24,337 nucleotides of DNA, taken from NCBI GenBank assembly GCA_964450715.1, contig CAYVFC010000123.1:1-24337 (forward strand), read 5' to 3'. The notes beneath the pieces were generated by a model. The model was not told the DNA's origin. It did not search any database and saw nothing but the letters and a program-made list of their open reading frames with translations. Each line of letters opens with the position of its first letter. Position 1 is the stretch's first letter. The translations under genes were made by a program, and so were the position numbers. This DNA is from CAYVFC01 sp964450715. Its GTDB lineage: Bacteria; Myxococcota_A; Polyangia; Polyangiales; JAFGIB01. Positions 1 through 8,973 of this stretch are shown in pieces.

Positions 1-79
1 CAATATTTCTCGTCGTCGCGCCTTGCATCCGGGGCCGTCGCGCTCCGAAATCCGACTAAAAGGGTTTATGAGACCGGCT

Positions 80-80
<1 letters not shown>
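1..80. mobile_element. Right half of a MITE-like element (family 1, copy A), cut by the window edge
   Basis: These 80 bases match the right half of the complete element at 12045-12204 almost base for base, with one single-base indel near the terminal repeat. The copy ends in the same terminal inverted repeat (GTTTATGAGACCGGCTC). It is followed by TA (81-82), consistent with the TA target duplication at the complete copy. No coding capacity is visible. The left half lies outside the window. Confidence 0.8.
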
Positions 81-2104
<2,024 letters not shown>

Positions 2105-2134
2105 CGTTCTTGCACCACGACCGCTACGAACCAC

Positions 2135-2712
2135 GTCGACGTAGTGATGTCACGGCACGGCGTCGATTTACCCCTCAGCCGGCGGGATTGGTCTTTTCGA
2201 CGCTCACCGAAACGGAAATATCTCGATTATAGTTTTTATCCGACAAGTGCCTTTGTTAACTACATACACCCTATCGCGTAGGAAAGCCGCTTAATTGACG
2301 TCCAGCGAACAAAATCGGTGCGATTCTCGGTATCAATCGACCACAACGGGGCGCATACTGTGTTTGCGAAACGGGGGCTGGCGCCGGTTCTGCGCCTGGA
2401 TCCCGCCCAAGAAGGAGAGGTGCGAATCCAGGGAAATTCCGTTAACCCGTCCTCGCTGCGGCGCGCGTCGGACCGGTCTCAACCGTTCCGCACGATACCC
2501 CCTCTAAGCGAAATTCTCGGCCATTTGACCGGCAACTGGGTCCGTGCGATGTTGAACGCCGATTCATCGACTCGGACACAGCGAAAGCCTTTTCGCCGCG
2601 CGCCGCGCTTCAGATCTTCCGATTTGCTCCACATCCGTTTCAAAGCCAACGACTCCATTGCCGGCCGGGAAGTGTTCTTTCGCAGCCGTTCGAATGGATC
2701 GTCCAGACTATC
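2135..2712. other. Divergent intergenic stretch between the sigma factor and RNase R
   Basis: The stretch holds the probable sigma-factor promoter and little else that can be supported. A 132-codon plus-strand reading frame (2318-2716) starts at GTG, and its TGA stop overlaps the TTG start of RNase R. It has mixed codon use and no recognisable domain, so it is not called. The RNase R frame itself stays open upstream to a stop at 2443-2445 but contains no ATG, GTG or TTG there. Confidence 0.5.
2226..2231 (-). promoter_or_regulatory. Possible -10 element of the sigma-factor gene
   Basis: A perfect TATAAT on the minus strand lies about 120 bases upstream of the ATG at 2104, in an AT-rich patch. 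No convincing -35 hexamer was found at 16-18 bases, so this is a -10 call only. Confidence 0.35.
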
Positions 2713-4854
2713 TTGACCTCCCGAAAATCCTCCGGTCGCAGTCCCCAGAAACCCGGTTCCCGCGTCGGTGTGCTGAGCGTGCATCCTCGCGGTTTTGGCT
2801 TCGTCGCCACCGACAAGCCGGGGCCGGACGTGTTCGTGACGCCGTCCTCGCTGAAAGGAGCGCTCGACGGCGACAAGGTGCGGGTTCGGGTCTCGCCGAG
2901 CGCCCGGGGACTTGACGGACAGGTGGTCGAGGTACTCGAGCGTACCTCCCACTATGTCGGCGGTACGCTTCGGGTCTCGGCCGGCGCCGCCTTCGTCGAG
3001 CCGCACGACCAGCGCCTGGGCCCCCATCGCGTGCGGGTGGTCGGCGAGCTTCCTCCGGGAGCCCGCCCGGGCAAGAACGTGCTCGCCAGGCTCGTCGGCT
3101 ACGCGGACAGGCCGGGCGAGCCCTTTCTCGCGGACGTCGTCGAATCGTTCGACCGGGCCCGACGAGACGAGCTCGAGTTGCGGCGTACCCTGCTCTCGCA
3201 GGGGATCCGCGAACCCTTCCCGGAAGAGGTGCTGAACGAGGCCCGAGCGCTTCCCCGCAAGGTGACCCCGGCCGAGCACCGGGGACGAACCGATCTTCGC
3301 AAGGTCGAGTTGGTCACCATCGACCCGACCGACGCTCGGGACCACGACGACGCCGTCTGGGCCGAGCGCTTGCCCGACGGCGGTTACCGGGTGCTGGTCG
3401 CCATCGCGGACGTCTCCCACTACGTTCGGCCGGGCACGGCGCTCGATCGAGAGGCGCTCGCCCGCGGCTGCACCATCTACTTGCCGTCGCGCGCCATCCC
3501 CATGCTTCCGGAGGAGCTTTCCGGCGACCTTGCCTCGCTGGTACCCAGAAAGGATCGACTGGCCCTGGCGGTCGAGGTCGACCTCGACGCTCGCGGACAG
3601 GTGCGAGGGCATCGCTTCCTCGAATGTTTGATGCGATCGGCCGCTCGCCTGTCCTACCAGGGCGTCGCCAGGGCGCTGGGGCTCACCACCGCACCCGCCA
3701 GACAGCCGGCCGCGGAGAAGCGCCGGCCGCTACTGGAAACTTTGCACGAGGTGGCCGGCCTATTGCGAACGTTACGCAAGAACCGCGGAGGGCTCGACTT
3801 CGACCTGCCCGAAGCCAGGGTCAAGCTGGACCCGGAAACCGGTCAGCCTCTTGACGTAGAGCGCTCGCGCAAGGACCCCGGTGAACGCGCCGCGTACAAC
3901 CTCGTCGAAGCGCTCATGCTACTGGCCAACGAGGTGGTTGCGCGCGATCTGAGCGCCCGGAAGCTCGCGACCATTTATCGCGTCCACGGTGCGCCCGGCA
4001 AGCAAAAGGCCCGGGCGTTTTGCCGGCTGGCCAGCTCGCTCGGGTATCGCCTGGACGAGGCGGACGTACGAGACCCCGGCCGGCTGGCGCTTTTCCTGAG
4101 CAGCACGACCGGAACCCCGCACGCCGAGGTTCTCTCCTGCCTGCTCCTGCGCGCGATGCAGCAGGCCACCTACTCCACCGAGAACATCGGCCACTTCGGT
4201 CTGGCGACCAAGGACTACCTACACTTTACTTCTCCTATTCGGCGTTACCCCGACCTGGTCGTGCACCGCCTGGTGCGCAAGATCGCCCGTGGCCAGACCC
4301 TCCGCGGTGGAAAGCGACGGGGCGCGCTCGACGAGCAGGCGGCGAAGTCGAGCCGCCTGGAACGGCGCGCCATGCTCGTGGAGCGCGAGGCGGTCGATCT
4401 GTACCGTGCCCTGCTGATGCGCGACCGCCTGGGCGAGACGTTCACCGCGACCATCACCGGTGTCACCGAGCACGGTTTTTATGCGGCCATCGACGCGCCC
4501 TTCGTCGATGTGCTTTGCGGCGTCACCGCCTTGCCCCGCGACCAGTACCGGGTCGACCCGTTCAACACCTGTTTACTCGGGGTGCGTTCCGGTACGCGCT
4601 ACGCGTTATTCGACCGCGTCGAGGTACGTATCGAGGACGTTTCCATTGCACGACGCAAGATCTCCGCCGTGCCGGCAGCGGGGTCGCGCACGACGCGGCC
4701 GCCCCGACGGAACCGTGGGGCCAAGGCCGAGAAACGGCGCCCCAAAGGCGAGAAACTACCAAAACGGCCGACGAATGCCGCCGGTCGCCGATTACCAGGC
4801 CGAACGAAAGATCGAAAGAAACGAGGCAACACCCGCCCTCGCCCTTCACGTTGA
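2713..4854 (+). CDS. rnr: Ribonuclease R (RNB/RNase II family 3'-5' exoribonuclease)
   Basis: Processive hydrolytic 3'-5' exoribonuclease that degrades structured RNA. Domains in order: a short basic leader, a cold-shock/OB fold (about 17-75, starting GVLSVHPRGFGFVATD), a second OB region, the RNB catalytic domain (about 190-530), an S1 domain (about 575-650) and a Lys/Arg-rich tail (about 655-713). The catalytic metal-binding aspartates lie in IDPTDARDHDDAVW (D204, D210, D212, D213), and the late RNB signature HFTSPIRRYPDLVVHR is intact. At 713 residues it is shorter than the roughly 813-residue E. coli enzyme because the N-terminal helix-turn-helix domain is absent. TTG at 2713 is the first possible start in the open frame and lacks a clear ribosome-binding site, so the true start is uncertain. 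It converges on the RRM gene. Confidence 0.93.
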   Translation: MTSRKSSGRSPQKPGSRVGVLSVHPRGFGFVATDKPGPDVFVTPSSLKGALDGDKVRVRVSPSARGLDGQVVEVLERTSHYVGGTLRVSAGAAFVEPHDQRLGPHRVRVVGELPPGARPGKNVLARLVGYADRPGEPFLADVVESFDRARRDELELRRTLLSQGIREPFPEEVLNEARALPRKVTPAEHRGRTDLRKVELVTIDPTDARDHDDAVWAERLPDGGYRVLVAIADVSHYVRPGTALDREALARGCTIYLPSRAIPMLPEELSGDLASLVPRKDRLALAVEVDLDARGQVRGHRFLECLMRSAARLSYQGVARALGLTTAPARQPAAEKRRPLLETLHEVAGLLRTLRKNRGGLDFDLPEARVKLDPETGQPLDVERSRKDPGERAAYNLVEALMLLANEVVARDLSARKLATIYRVHGAPGKQKARAFCRLASSLGYRLDEADVRDPGRLALFLSSTTGTPHAEVLSCLLLRAMQQATYSTENIGHFGLATKDYLHFTSPIRRYPDLVVHRLVRKIARGQTLRGGKRRGALDEQAAKSSRLERRAMLVEREAVDLYRALLMRDRLGETFTATITGVTEHGFYAAIDAPFVDVLCGVTALPRDQYRVDPFNTCLLGVRSGTRYALFDRVEVRIEDVSIARRKISAVPAAGSRTTRPPRRNRGAKAEKRRPKGEKLPKRPTNAAGRRLPGRTKDRKKRGNTRPRPSR

Positions 4855-4868
4855 TGAAGGGGGCGAGG
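4837..4868 (+). terminator. Hairpin across the RNase R stop codon
   Basis: CCTCGCCCTTCA pairs with TGAAGGGGGCGAGG, with a two-base bulge, around the TGA stop. There is no T-run after it, so it is either a weak bidirectional terminator between convergent genes or a 3'-end stabilising hairpin. Confidence 0.45.
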
Positions 4869-4923
4869 CAGGTTCGTCTTCGATCGAAGCGGTTATCGGC
4901 CGGCCGGATCGCGTCCGCCCGGC

Positions 4924-5247
4924 TCAGTAACGGCGATAACCGCCGCCGCCTCCACGACCGCCGCCTCCGGAGTGCCGGCGGTCTCCCCCACCTCGATCCT
5001 GCCTTTCCCTGGCTTCGTTCACGACCAGGTTGCGCCCGTCGAGCGACGCACCGTTCATCTTCGTTATCGCCTTGTTGGCATCTTCCTGATTCGCAAAGGT
5101 AATGAAGCCAAATCCCCGGGAACGGCCCGTTTCGCGGTCCGTGATCACCTTTGCGTCCATTATCTCTCCGAATTCATCGAAGGCTGACCGCAAGCCCTCG
5201 TCGGAAGTATTCCAGCTCAATCCACCTATAAAGATCTTGTTTCCCAT
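4924..5247 (-). CDS. Small RNA-binding protein with one RRM domain and a Gly/Arg-rich tail
   Basis: 107-residue bacterial RRM protein of the type found in cyanobacteria and other phyla, a cytoplasmic single-stranded RNA binder. RNP2 (IFIGGL, residues 5-10) and RNP1 (RGFGFITF, residues 44-51) carry the expected aromatic residues. The domain fills residues 3-79, followed by a Gly/Arg tail (RGGGDRRHSGGGGRGGGGG) ending in YRRY. ATG at 5247 is preferred; a TTG six codons upstream (5265) is possible. Family members are often cold-induced through the 5' leader; here that is inference, but an upstream hairpin exists at 5290-5312. The gene converges on RNase R, so both neighbours are RNA-metabolism genes. 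Confidence 0.92.
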   Translation of the reverse strand: MGNKIFIGGLSWNTSDEGLRSAFDEFGEIMDAKVITDRETGRSRGFGFITFANQEDANKAITKMNGASLDGRNLVVNEARERQDRGGGDRRHSGGGGRGGGGGYRRY

Positions 5248-5572
5248 TGTCTCGTCACTCGTCAATCCATTGGCGGCTCATATTCGCACCGGCAGTTGCT
5301 CATCAACTACCGATTCGCCAACCCTGGCCAGCTGGTTGGTCCAGAAATGCACTCTCGTGGTTCCTTCCGAGAATTAAGCGACCAATCCGGACTCTATGCT
5401 GGACCTGCTAGACTCGATGAGGCGTACACGCGGTTGTACTTCAGGATGAACGGGAATTATCATCTTTACCTGAAAGGAGCAACGAGGCCGCAGGACCGGT
5501 CGCCTGAGCGCCGGCCGACTCGGTTTTACGTCCCGTATGGGGTTGGGGCGAATGATGTAGCGAAAAACGTCT
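5248..5572. other. Upstream region of the RRM gene, no gene seen
   Basis: No convincing coding frame on either strand. A hairpin with one mismatch lies at 5290-5312 (CGGCAGTTG, five-base loop, CAACTACCG) and would fall in the leader of the RRM transcript. The rest of the stretch up to the detached tRNA end shows nothing recognisable. Confidence 0.5.
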
Positions 5573-5600
5573 AACCCCCCCCCTGCAAGACAGGGGGGTT
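5573..5600 (-). terminator. Rho-independent-type hairpin beside the detached tRNA-Asp 3' end
   Basis: CCCCCCTG (5578-5585) pairs with CAGGGGGG (5591-5598) around a five-base loop. On the minus strand it is followed a few bases later by a T-run. It sits in the same position relative to the tRNA 3' fragment as the hairpin at 13571-13596 does to the intact tRNA-Asp, and has the same design but not the same sequence. Confidence 0.6.
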
Positions 5601-5603
5601 GAT

Positions 5604-5625
5604 GGCGGGGCGGACGGGACTTGAA
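5604..5625 (-). repeat. Detached 3' end of tRNA-Asp (possible attachment-site repeat)
   Basis: 22 bases identical, in the same orientation, to 13601-13622, which is the 3' T-loop edge, T-arm and acceptor strand of the intact tRNA-Asp. Homology stops abruptly inside the T-loop (after CTTGAA), so it is a fragment and not a gene. Together with the intact tRNA it brackets about 8 kb of accessory DNA. Confidence 0.7.
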
Positions 5626-5968
5626 GCAACCCACCCTTGACCCATTTTCGAGCAGTTTCGGCCAGTTTCACCAACAAGAAGAAAATTCTGTTGGCGAAAC
5701 TCCCTTTGAAATCGCAGTCGCCAACAGAATTGTCACACCCGGCGTGACACCCCCTCCCCCCTTCCCCCCTACCCCGATCGCCAACCTGACCGACTTCGCC
5801 GACCTGCTCCACCAGGCCGCCGAAACCATCCGCTCCGGCCGCCTGGAGCGCTTCACGGCCGAGTGGCGCGAAAACGTGGCCCGGGCCTGCGAGCTGGCCG
5901 CGGAAGCCGTCCGTCGCTGTCTGGAGGCCTCGGACTGCGACAGGGGCCGCCAGTCACCGAAGTCTTGA
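5621..5968 (+). CDS. Hypothetical protein or coding relic beside the detached tRNA end
   Basis: 115-codon frame not recognised as any family. The second half (about 5775-5968) has G or C at nearly every third codon position and encodes an amphipathic, probably helical stretch (NLTDFADLLHQAAETIRSG and onward), which argues for real coding descent. The first half is proline-rich and overlaps an inverted repeat. The only upstream start, TTG at 5621, lies inside the tRNA fragment, so the N-terminus is doubtful; a GTG near 5742 is an alternative. It could be the surviving C-terminal end of a gene cut by the insertion. Confidence 0.35.
   Translation: MKQPTLDPFSSSFGQFHQQEENSVGETPFEIAVANRIVTPGVTPPPPFPPTPIANLTDFADLLHQAAETIRSGRLERFTAEWRENVARACELAAEAVRRCLEASDCDRGRQSPKS
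5684..5731. repeat. 14-bp perfect inverted repeat with 20-bp spacer
   Basis: AATTCTGTTGGCGA (5684-5697) is repeated in inverse orientation as TCGCCAACAGAATT (5718-5731). A second, shorter inverted pair (TGTCAC / GTGACA) follows immediately at 5731-5749. The pair could be operator sites, a cruciform, or the inner ends of a lost element. Confidence 0.6.
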
Positions 5969-6044
5969 TGTTTCTCAGCCGCGTTTTCGCAATGGCTGCC
6001 GGTCTGCTTTCGAACCCCGGCCGGCATCACTCGAATATCTCTAA

Positions 6045-6233
6045 GGAGGCACCGCAAAACGCTCCGAGACCGGAGCGTCGGCGGAGCGCAATCGCGAGCG
6101 CGCCCGGAGGAAAAACCGCAGAGATCTCTCCCTGCGGTCGAGAGCGCTATTTCGAGGATTTTTCCGAGGACGAAAGCCGCCAGGGCGCCCGCCCACGCGG
6201 CCGCAACCGGATCGTCTATTTTGCGGTGCCTCC
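6045..6233. mobile_element. MITE-like element, family 2 (189 bp)
   Basis: Perfect 15-bp terminal inverted repeats (GGAGGCACCGCAAAA at 6045-6059 and its complement at 6219-6233), flanked on both sides by TAA, consistent with a 3-bp target duplication (or a 2-bp TA duplication). There is no open frame long enough for a transposase. The interior contains GCGCTATTTCGAGGA, also present inside the family 1 element, and a copy of the GAGATCTCTCCC repeat (6121-6142). Confidence 0.7.
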
Positions 6234-6373
6234 TAAGTCGACGAATCCCTGTTCGGGATCGATGTCTACCAGATTCTTCGCAACATCTGACATCGAGCGG
6301 ACGATAACCAGGGTGTGAAACACCGACACGAACCTGCCTATACCTCAATGATGCAAAAAACGTCGAGCAGAAA

Positions 6374-6489
6374 CGCCCGAGAGTGCGTGAGATACGCGCG
6401 CGCGGAGGTTATTCTGGGCCGCAGCATAGTCCACCCTATGTGAGGTCCAGAAGAACCGAGCACGCGCGCAGATCGCGTGCTCTCGGGCG
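6374..6489 (+). ncRNA. Candidate folded element (nested inverted repeats), possible structured RNA
   Basis: An outer helix CGCCCGAGAG (6374-6383) / CTCTCGGGCG (6480-6489) encloses two further foldable units. One is TTCTGG / CCAGAA (6412-6417, 6447-6452) enclosing CATAG / CTATG (6425-6429, 6436-6440). The other is GAGCACGCG / CGCGTGCTC (6458-6466, 6474-6482), which competes slightly with the outer helix. No known RNA family was recognised, and a decayed transposable element is an equally good reading. Apart from the family 2 element, 5969-6642 has no gene that can be supported. Confidence 0.3.
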
Positions 6490-6607
6490 AGCGCAAGCGG
6501 TTTTATGCCGACGTTTGTTTGCAACATTGAGGTATACTTTCCGGCGACGGTGCCGACGTCCTGGCGTCGAAGTCGCCTCCACCAGCGCCGCGGCGATGCC
6601 TCTCGCC

Positions 6608-6636
6608 TTGACCTTGCACACTTATATGTGTACGAT
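6608..6636 (+). promoter_or_regulatory. Sigma-70 type promoter of hicAB
   Basis: TTGACC (6608-6613), a 17-base spacer and TACGAT (6631-6636). The -10 ends only six bases before the hicA ATG, so transcription would start at or next to the start codon and the mRNA would be leaderless or nearly so. The spacer holds ACAC-N6-GTGT, a possible HicB operator half-site pair. Confidence 0.55.
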
Positions 6637-6642
6637 GAGAAA

Positions 6643-6825
6643 ATGAAGCGCCGCGAGCTCGAAAAGGAGCTGAGTCGGCGCGGATGGCGGTTTCTCCGAC
6701 GTGGAGGCAGGCACGACATCTGGACGGATGGAGACGGCCAGTAGGCGATCCCGAGGCACGTCGAGATCCACGAGGAGGTGGCGCGCAACATCCTTCGACG
6801 TGCGAAGCGAAAGGCGAAACCATGA
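6643..6825 (+). pseudogene. hicA: HicA toxin gene interrupted by an in-frame amber stop
   Basis: HicA toxins are small double-stranded-RNA-binding-fold ribonucleases that cleave mRNA. The frame reads MKRRELEKELSRRGWRFLRR, then GGRHDIW with the catalytic histidine (H24), then TAG at codon 34 (6742-6744). It continues in the same frame with the typical HicA C-terminal AIPRHVEIHEE to a TGA at 6823-6825. Without the TAG the product would be about 60 residues, the normal family size, and would overlap hicB by four bases (ATGA). Only the stop codon disables it; everything else is intact. TAG is the ordinary stop of several neighbouring genes, so recoding is unlikely. The truncated 33-residue product keeps the histidine but loses the second half of the fold. 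Confidence 0.85.
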
Positions 6826-7241
6826 GGCTATCGGGAAGAGTGTACAGAGACGGCAAGCGCTGGCTGGTCGAGATCCCGATCCTGGATGCGATGACGCAGG
6901 GCCGGACCCGCAAGGAGGCGTACGCCATGGGGGCCGACCTGGTGGAAAGCCTGGTGAACCGGCCCGGGTTCAAGGTTCACATCCATCCGACGGTCGACGG
7001 CGATTTTGAGATCAGCGTTTCGGACACCAGATACGTCGTCGCGCTCGTGCTCAAACGCCAGCGACAGGCTAGCGGCTTGTCGCTGGCGCAGGTCGCCAGA
7101 CGGCTCGGCGCCAGGTCCCGGAATACCTATGCGAGGTACGAGCAGGCATCGGCTGTACCGACGGTCGAGAAGTTCTTCGAGTTACTCGCTGCGGTCTCGG
7201 ACGGCCGAGATTTCGTCCTGCGGCAGAGCGCCGCAGCCTGA
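6822..7241 (+). CDS. hicB: HicB antitoxin with C-terminal helix-turn-helix
   Basis: 139-residue antitoxin that in intact modules neutralises HicA and represses the operon. The N-terminal HicB fold (about 4-60, GKRWLVEIPILDAMTQGRTR) is a partial RNase H-like domain. The C-terminal part (about 72-125, LKRQRQASGLSLAQVARRLG, then YARYEQ) is an XRE-type helix-turn-helix. The ATG overlaps the end of hicA by four bases, giving translational coupling in the ancestral operon. The frame is intact although its toxin carries a stop codon, so it may persist as a DNA-binding repressor. Confidence 0.88.
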   Translation: MRLSGRVYRDGKRWLVEIPILDAMTQGRTRKEAYAMGADLVESLVNRPGFKVHIHPTVDGDFEISVSDTRYVVALVLKRQRQASGLSLAQVARRLGARSRNTYARYEQASAVPTVEKFFELLAAVSDGRDFVLRQSAAA

Positions 7242-7495
7242 CGCAATCGGCTTCAATTCGGCGACGGTGCGCGTGGCCGAAAAAACCTGCAGTAAAACAA
7301 GAGGGGTACCGCTTCACTTTTAGCTCGTCGCACGGCGACGGCGAGCCCGGATAGCCTTCAAATGCACTGCTCGATCTGTAACTCGAGAGGAGCCCTTCCG
7401 GGCTTGGATAACAGAAGGAGCGCGGAGTTGTCGGAGCGTGGAAGCCGTGCTTTCTGTCAACTCCGGTACCGTGCGGCTTCCGGGAATTACGCGAG

Positions 7496-8695
7496 TCAAA
7501 CGAGCTGCGAGAGAAGCGTGGTCATGGGAACCCGAACCGGGCTTCTGGCGCCGAAAGCGTCGGTTTCGACGAAGCTCATCCGGGACGCCAGCTGAAAGGC
7601 GTGGGGCGCTCCGGTCTTGGTCTGGAAGTAGGTAAGCGCCGGGCTCACCTGCTTCTGCTCGGAGGATTTCACCTCGACCAGAAACCACGGTTTGCGGTCG
7701 CGGGTCACCAGGAAGTCGACCTCGCGTCCAACTTTGTCCCGCAGGAAGTGAAGGGCGAAGTCGCCCAGACCCGCGTCGGTCCAGAAATGTACCGATTTGA
7801 GCAAATGCGAAGCGACGAAGTTCTCCAGGCGAGCGCCTGGGTCGGTGAGCAGGCTCCAATCCCACAGGTAGACCTTGGGTTGCTTGCGCAGCGACTTGGG
7901 GACATTTCGAAACCAGGGCCGCACGAGGAAACAGTAGTAGAGCCGCTCCAGGGTATCGATCCATCGCTGGACCGTGACCGCGGCCGCATTGGTGTCGGCG
8001 GAAAGCGAACTGTAGTTGAGCAACTGCCCAGCGCGCGCCGCCAGCAACTCCGCCAGCACTTCCACCTGCCCCATCTCCTGGATCCGGGTCAGGTCCCGCA
8101 GATCCTCGCGAAAGAGTTGCTCGTTTCGAAGCCTCCTCCATCGATTGTAGAATCTATCGGAAGCGCGGAGGAAAGGCTCGGGAAAGCCCCCGAACGATAG
8201 CAACTGCTCCGCGGCATCGGCGGGTACACGGACCGGCTTTGCCACGGGGCTGTTCCGGCGTTTGCCGCGCACCAGCTCGCCCAGGGAAAGGGGATGCATC
8301 CGGTAAGGGAAGTATCGACCCATCAGGCTATCGCCCCCGCGCTTGTAGACGTTCAGCCGCGCGCTTCCGGTTACTACCAGTGAGCTGCGGTCCGAGTACA
8401 CGTCGAAGAATCCTTTAAGAAACGACTTCCACCGACGGTACTTGTGAAGCTCGTCGAACACGATGCGCTTCTTGGCTCGGCTCAGGTCCGCAAGTCCGAG
8501 CCGCTCCGCCACCCGGTCGGGCCCCGCCGTGAACAGCATCCGGTCGGACTGCCGATCCCAGGTGAGGTATTCGTGCTTGCCCGCGCTCGCGCGAGCCGTG
8601 GTCGTTTTCCCCACCTGGCGCGGGCCGGTCAGAAAAACCATCTGCCGGTGCTCTCGCAGATGTTCGCCGAGAAGCGATTCGTATACCCGTTTCAT
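7496..8695 (-). CDS. AAA-type ATPase with DUF4143 domain
   Basis: 399-residue member of the widespread AAA_14 + DUF4143 family, whose biological role is unknown. Walker A is GPRQVGKT (24-31), Walker B IVFDE (78-82), and a sensor-like TGSARL lies at 109-114, followed by the family motif GRYFPYRMHPLSLGEL (126-141). The C-terminal half holds the DUF4143 region, including EVDFLVTRDRKPWFLVEVK, which resembles the D/E-hxK core of restriction-endonuclease-like folds. Length is typical and the frame looks intact. It is a single gene with no partner and converges on hicB. The family is common in accessory regions. Start ATG at 8695 has AAGGG almost adjacent to it. Confidence 0.9.
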   Translation of the reverse strand: MKRVYESLLGEHLREHRQMVFLTGPRQVGKTTTARASAGKHEYLTWDRQSDRMLFTAGPDRVAERLGLADLSRAKKRIVFDELHKYRRWKSFLKGFFDVYSDRSSLVVTGSARLNVYKRGGDSLMGRYFPYRMHPLSLGELVRGKRRNSPVAKPVRVPADAAEQLLSFGGFPEPFLRASDRFYNRWRRLRNEQLFREDLRDLTRIQEMGQVEVLAELLAARAGQLLNYSSLSADTNAAAVTVQRWIDTLERLYYCFLVRPWFRNVPKSLRKQPKVYLWDWSLLTDPGARLENFVASHLLKSVHFWTDAGLGDFALHFLRDKVGREVDFLVTRDRKPWFLVEVKSSEQKQVSPALTYFQTKTGAPHAFQLASRMSFVETDAFGARSPVRVPMTTLLSQLV

Positions 8696-8739
8696 CCCTT
8701 GTCTCGTCCTTGTCCAGTTTTCGATCCGGCGGCATCGCT

Positions 8740-8818
8740 GACCGGACCCGATACGCCGGACCGTTCTTGGCCCGGCCGTGCCGCCGACCGGGCCCGATAC
8801 CCGCGTCGGACCGTTTTT
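8740..8818. repeat. Imperfect direct repeat upstream of the ATPase gene
   Basis: Two related copies of about 30 bases, at 8740-8768 and 8786-8818, share GACCGG, CCCGATAC and CGGACCGTT in the same order. They lie in the leader between the probable promoter and the ATPase start, so they could be protein-binding sites or simply a local duplication. Confidence 0.5.
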
Positions 8819-8819
8819 T

Positions 8820-8846
8820 ATTATATGTTAAATTAGTCCGGACCAA
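8820..8846 (-). promoter_or_regulatory. Probable ATPase promoter with overlapping palindrome
   Basis: TATAAT on the minus strand (8820-8825) is preceded, at a non-ideal 15 bases, by TTGGTC. That hexamer is part of the near-palindrome TTAGTCCGGACCAA (8833-8846 on the plus strand). An operator over the -35 region would give repression. The patch is AT-rich and contrasts with the GC-rich surroundings. The leader to the ATG would be about 120 bases. Confidence 0.4.
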
Positions 8847-8973
8847 TATTCAATAGTGTAAAAAATGGTCCTGAAGCGACGACCGTCGCGTTACCTCGGC
8901 ACCTTCTTGCCCGCGCCCTTCTCGGCCTCCTCGCGCCGAGCGCCCACTACCTGCCGAGAACAACCTGCACCGC

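Noticed and set aside
2318..2716. 132-codon plus-strand frame overlapping the start of RNase R
   Set aside because: Mixed codon use, no recognisable domain and no ribosome-binding site; the overlap of its TGA with the TTG of RNase R may be chance.
2479..3612. 377-codon minus-strand frame antisense to RNase R
   Set aside because: It lies over the strongly supported RNase R catalytic region and encodes low-complexity sequence with no domain; such antisense frames are common in high-GC DNA.
6643..6825. Reading the amber codon in hicA as a recoded amino acid
   Set aside because: TAG is the ordinary stop of the sigma factor, the clip-like lipoprotein, pccB and the 79-residue gene in this window, and no hairpin typical of recoding follows the codon.
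7242..7495. Gene between hicB and the ATPase
   Set aside because: Only short frames without domain features; some inverted repeats around 7420-7480 are imperfect and give no clear structure.
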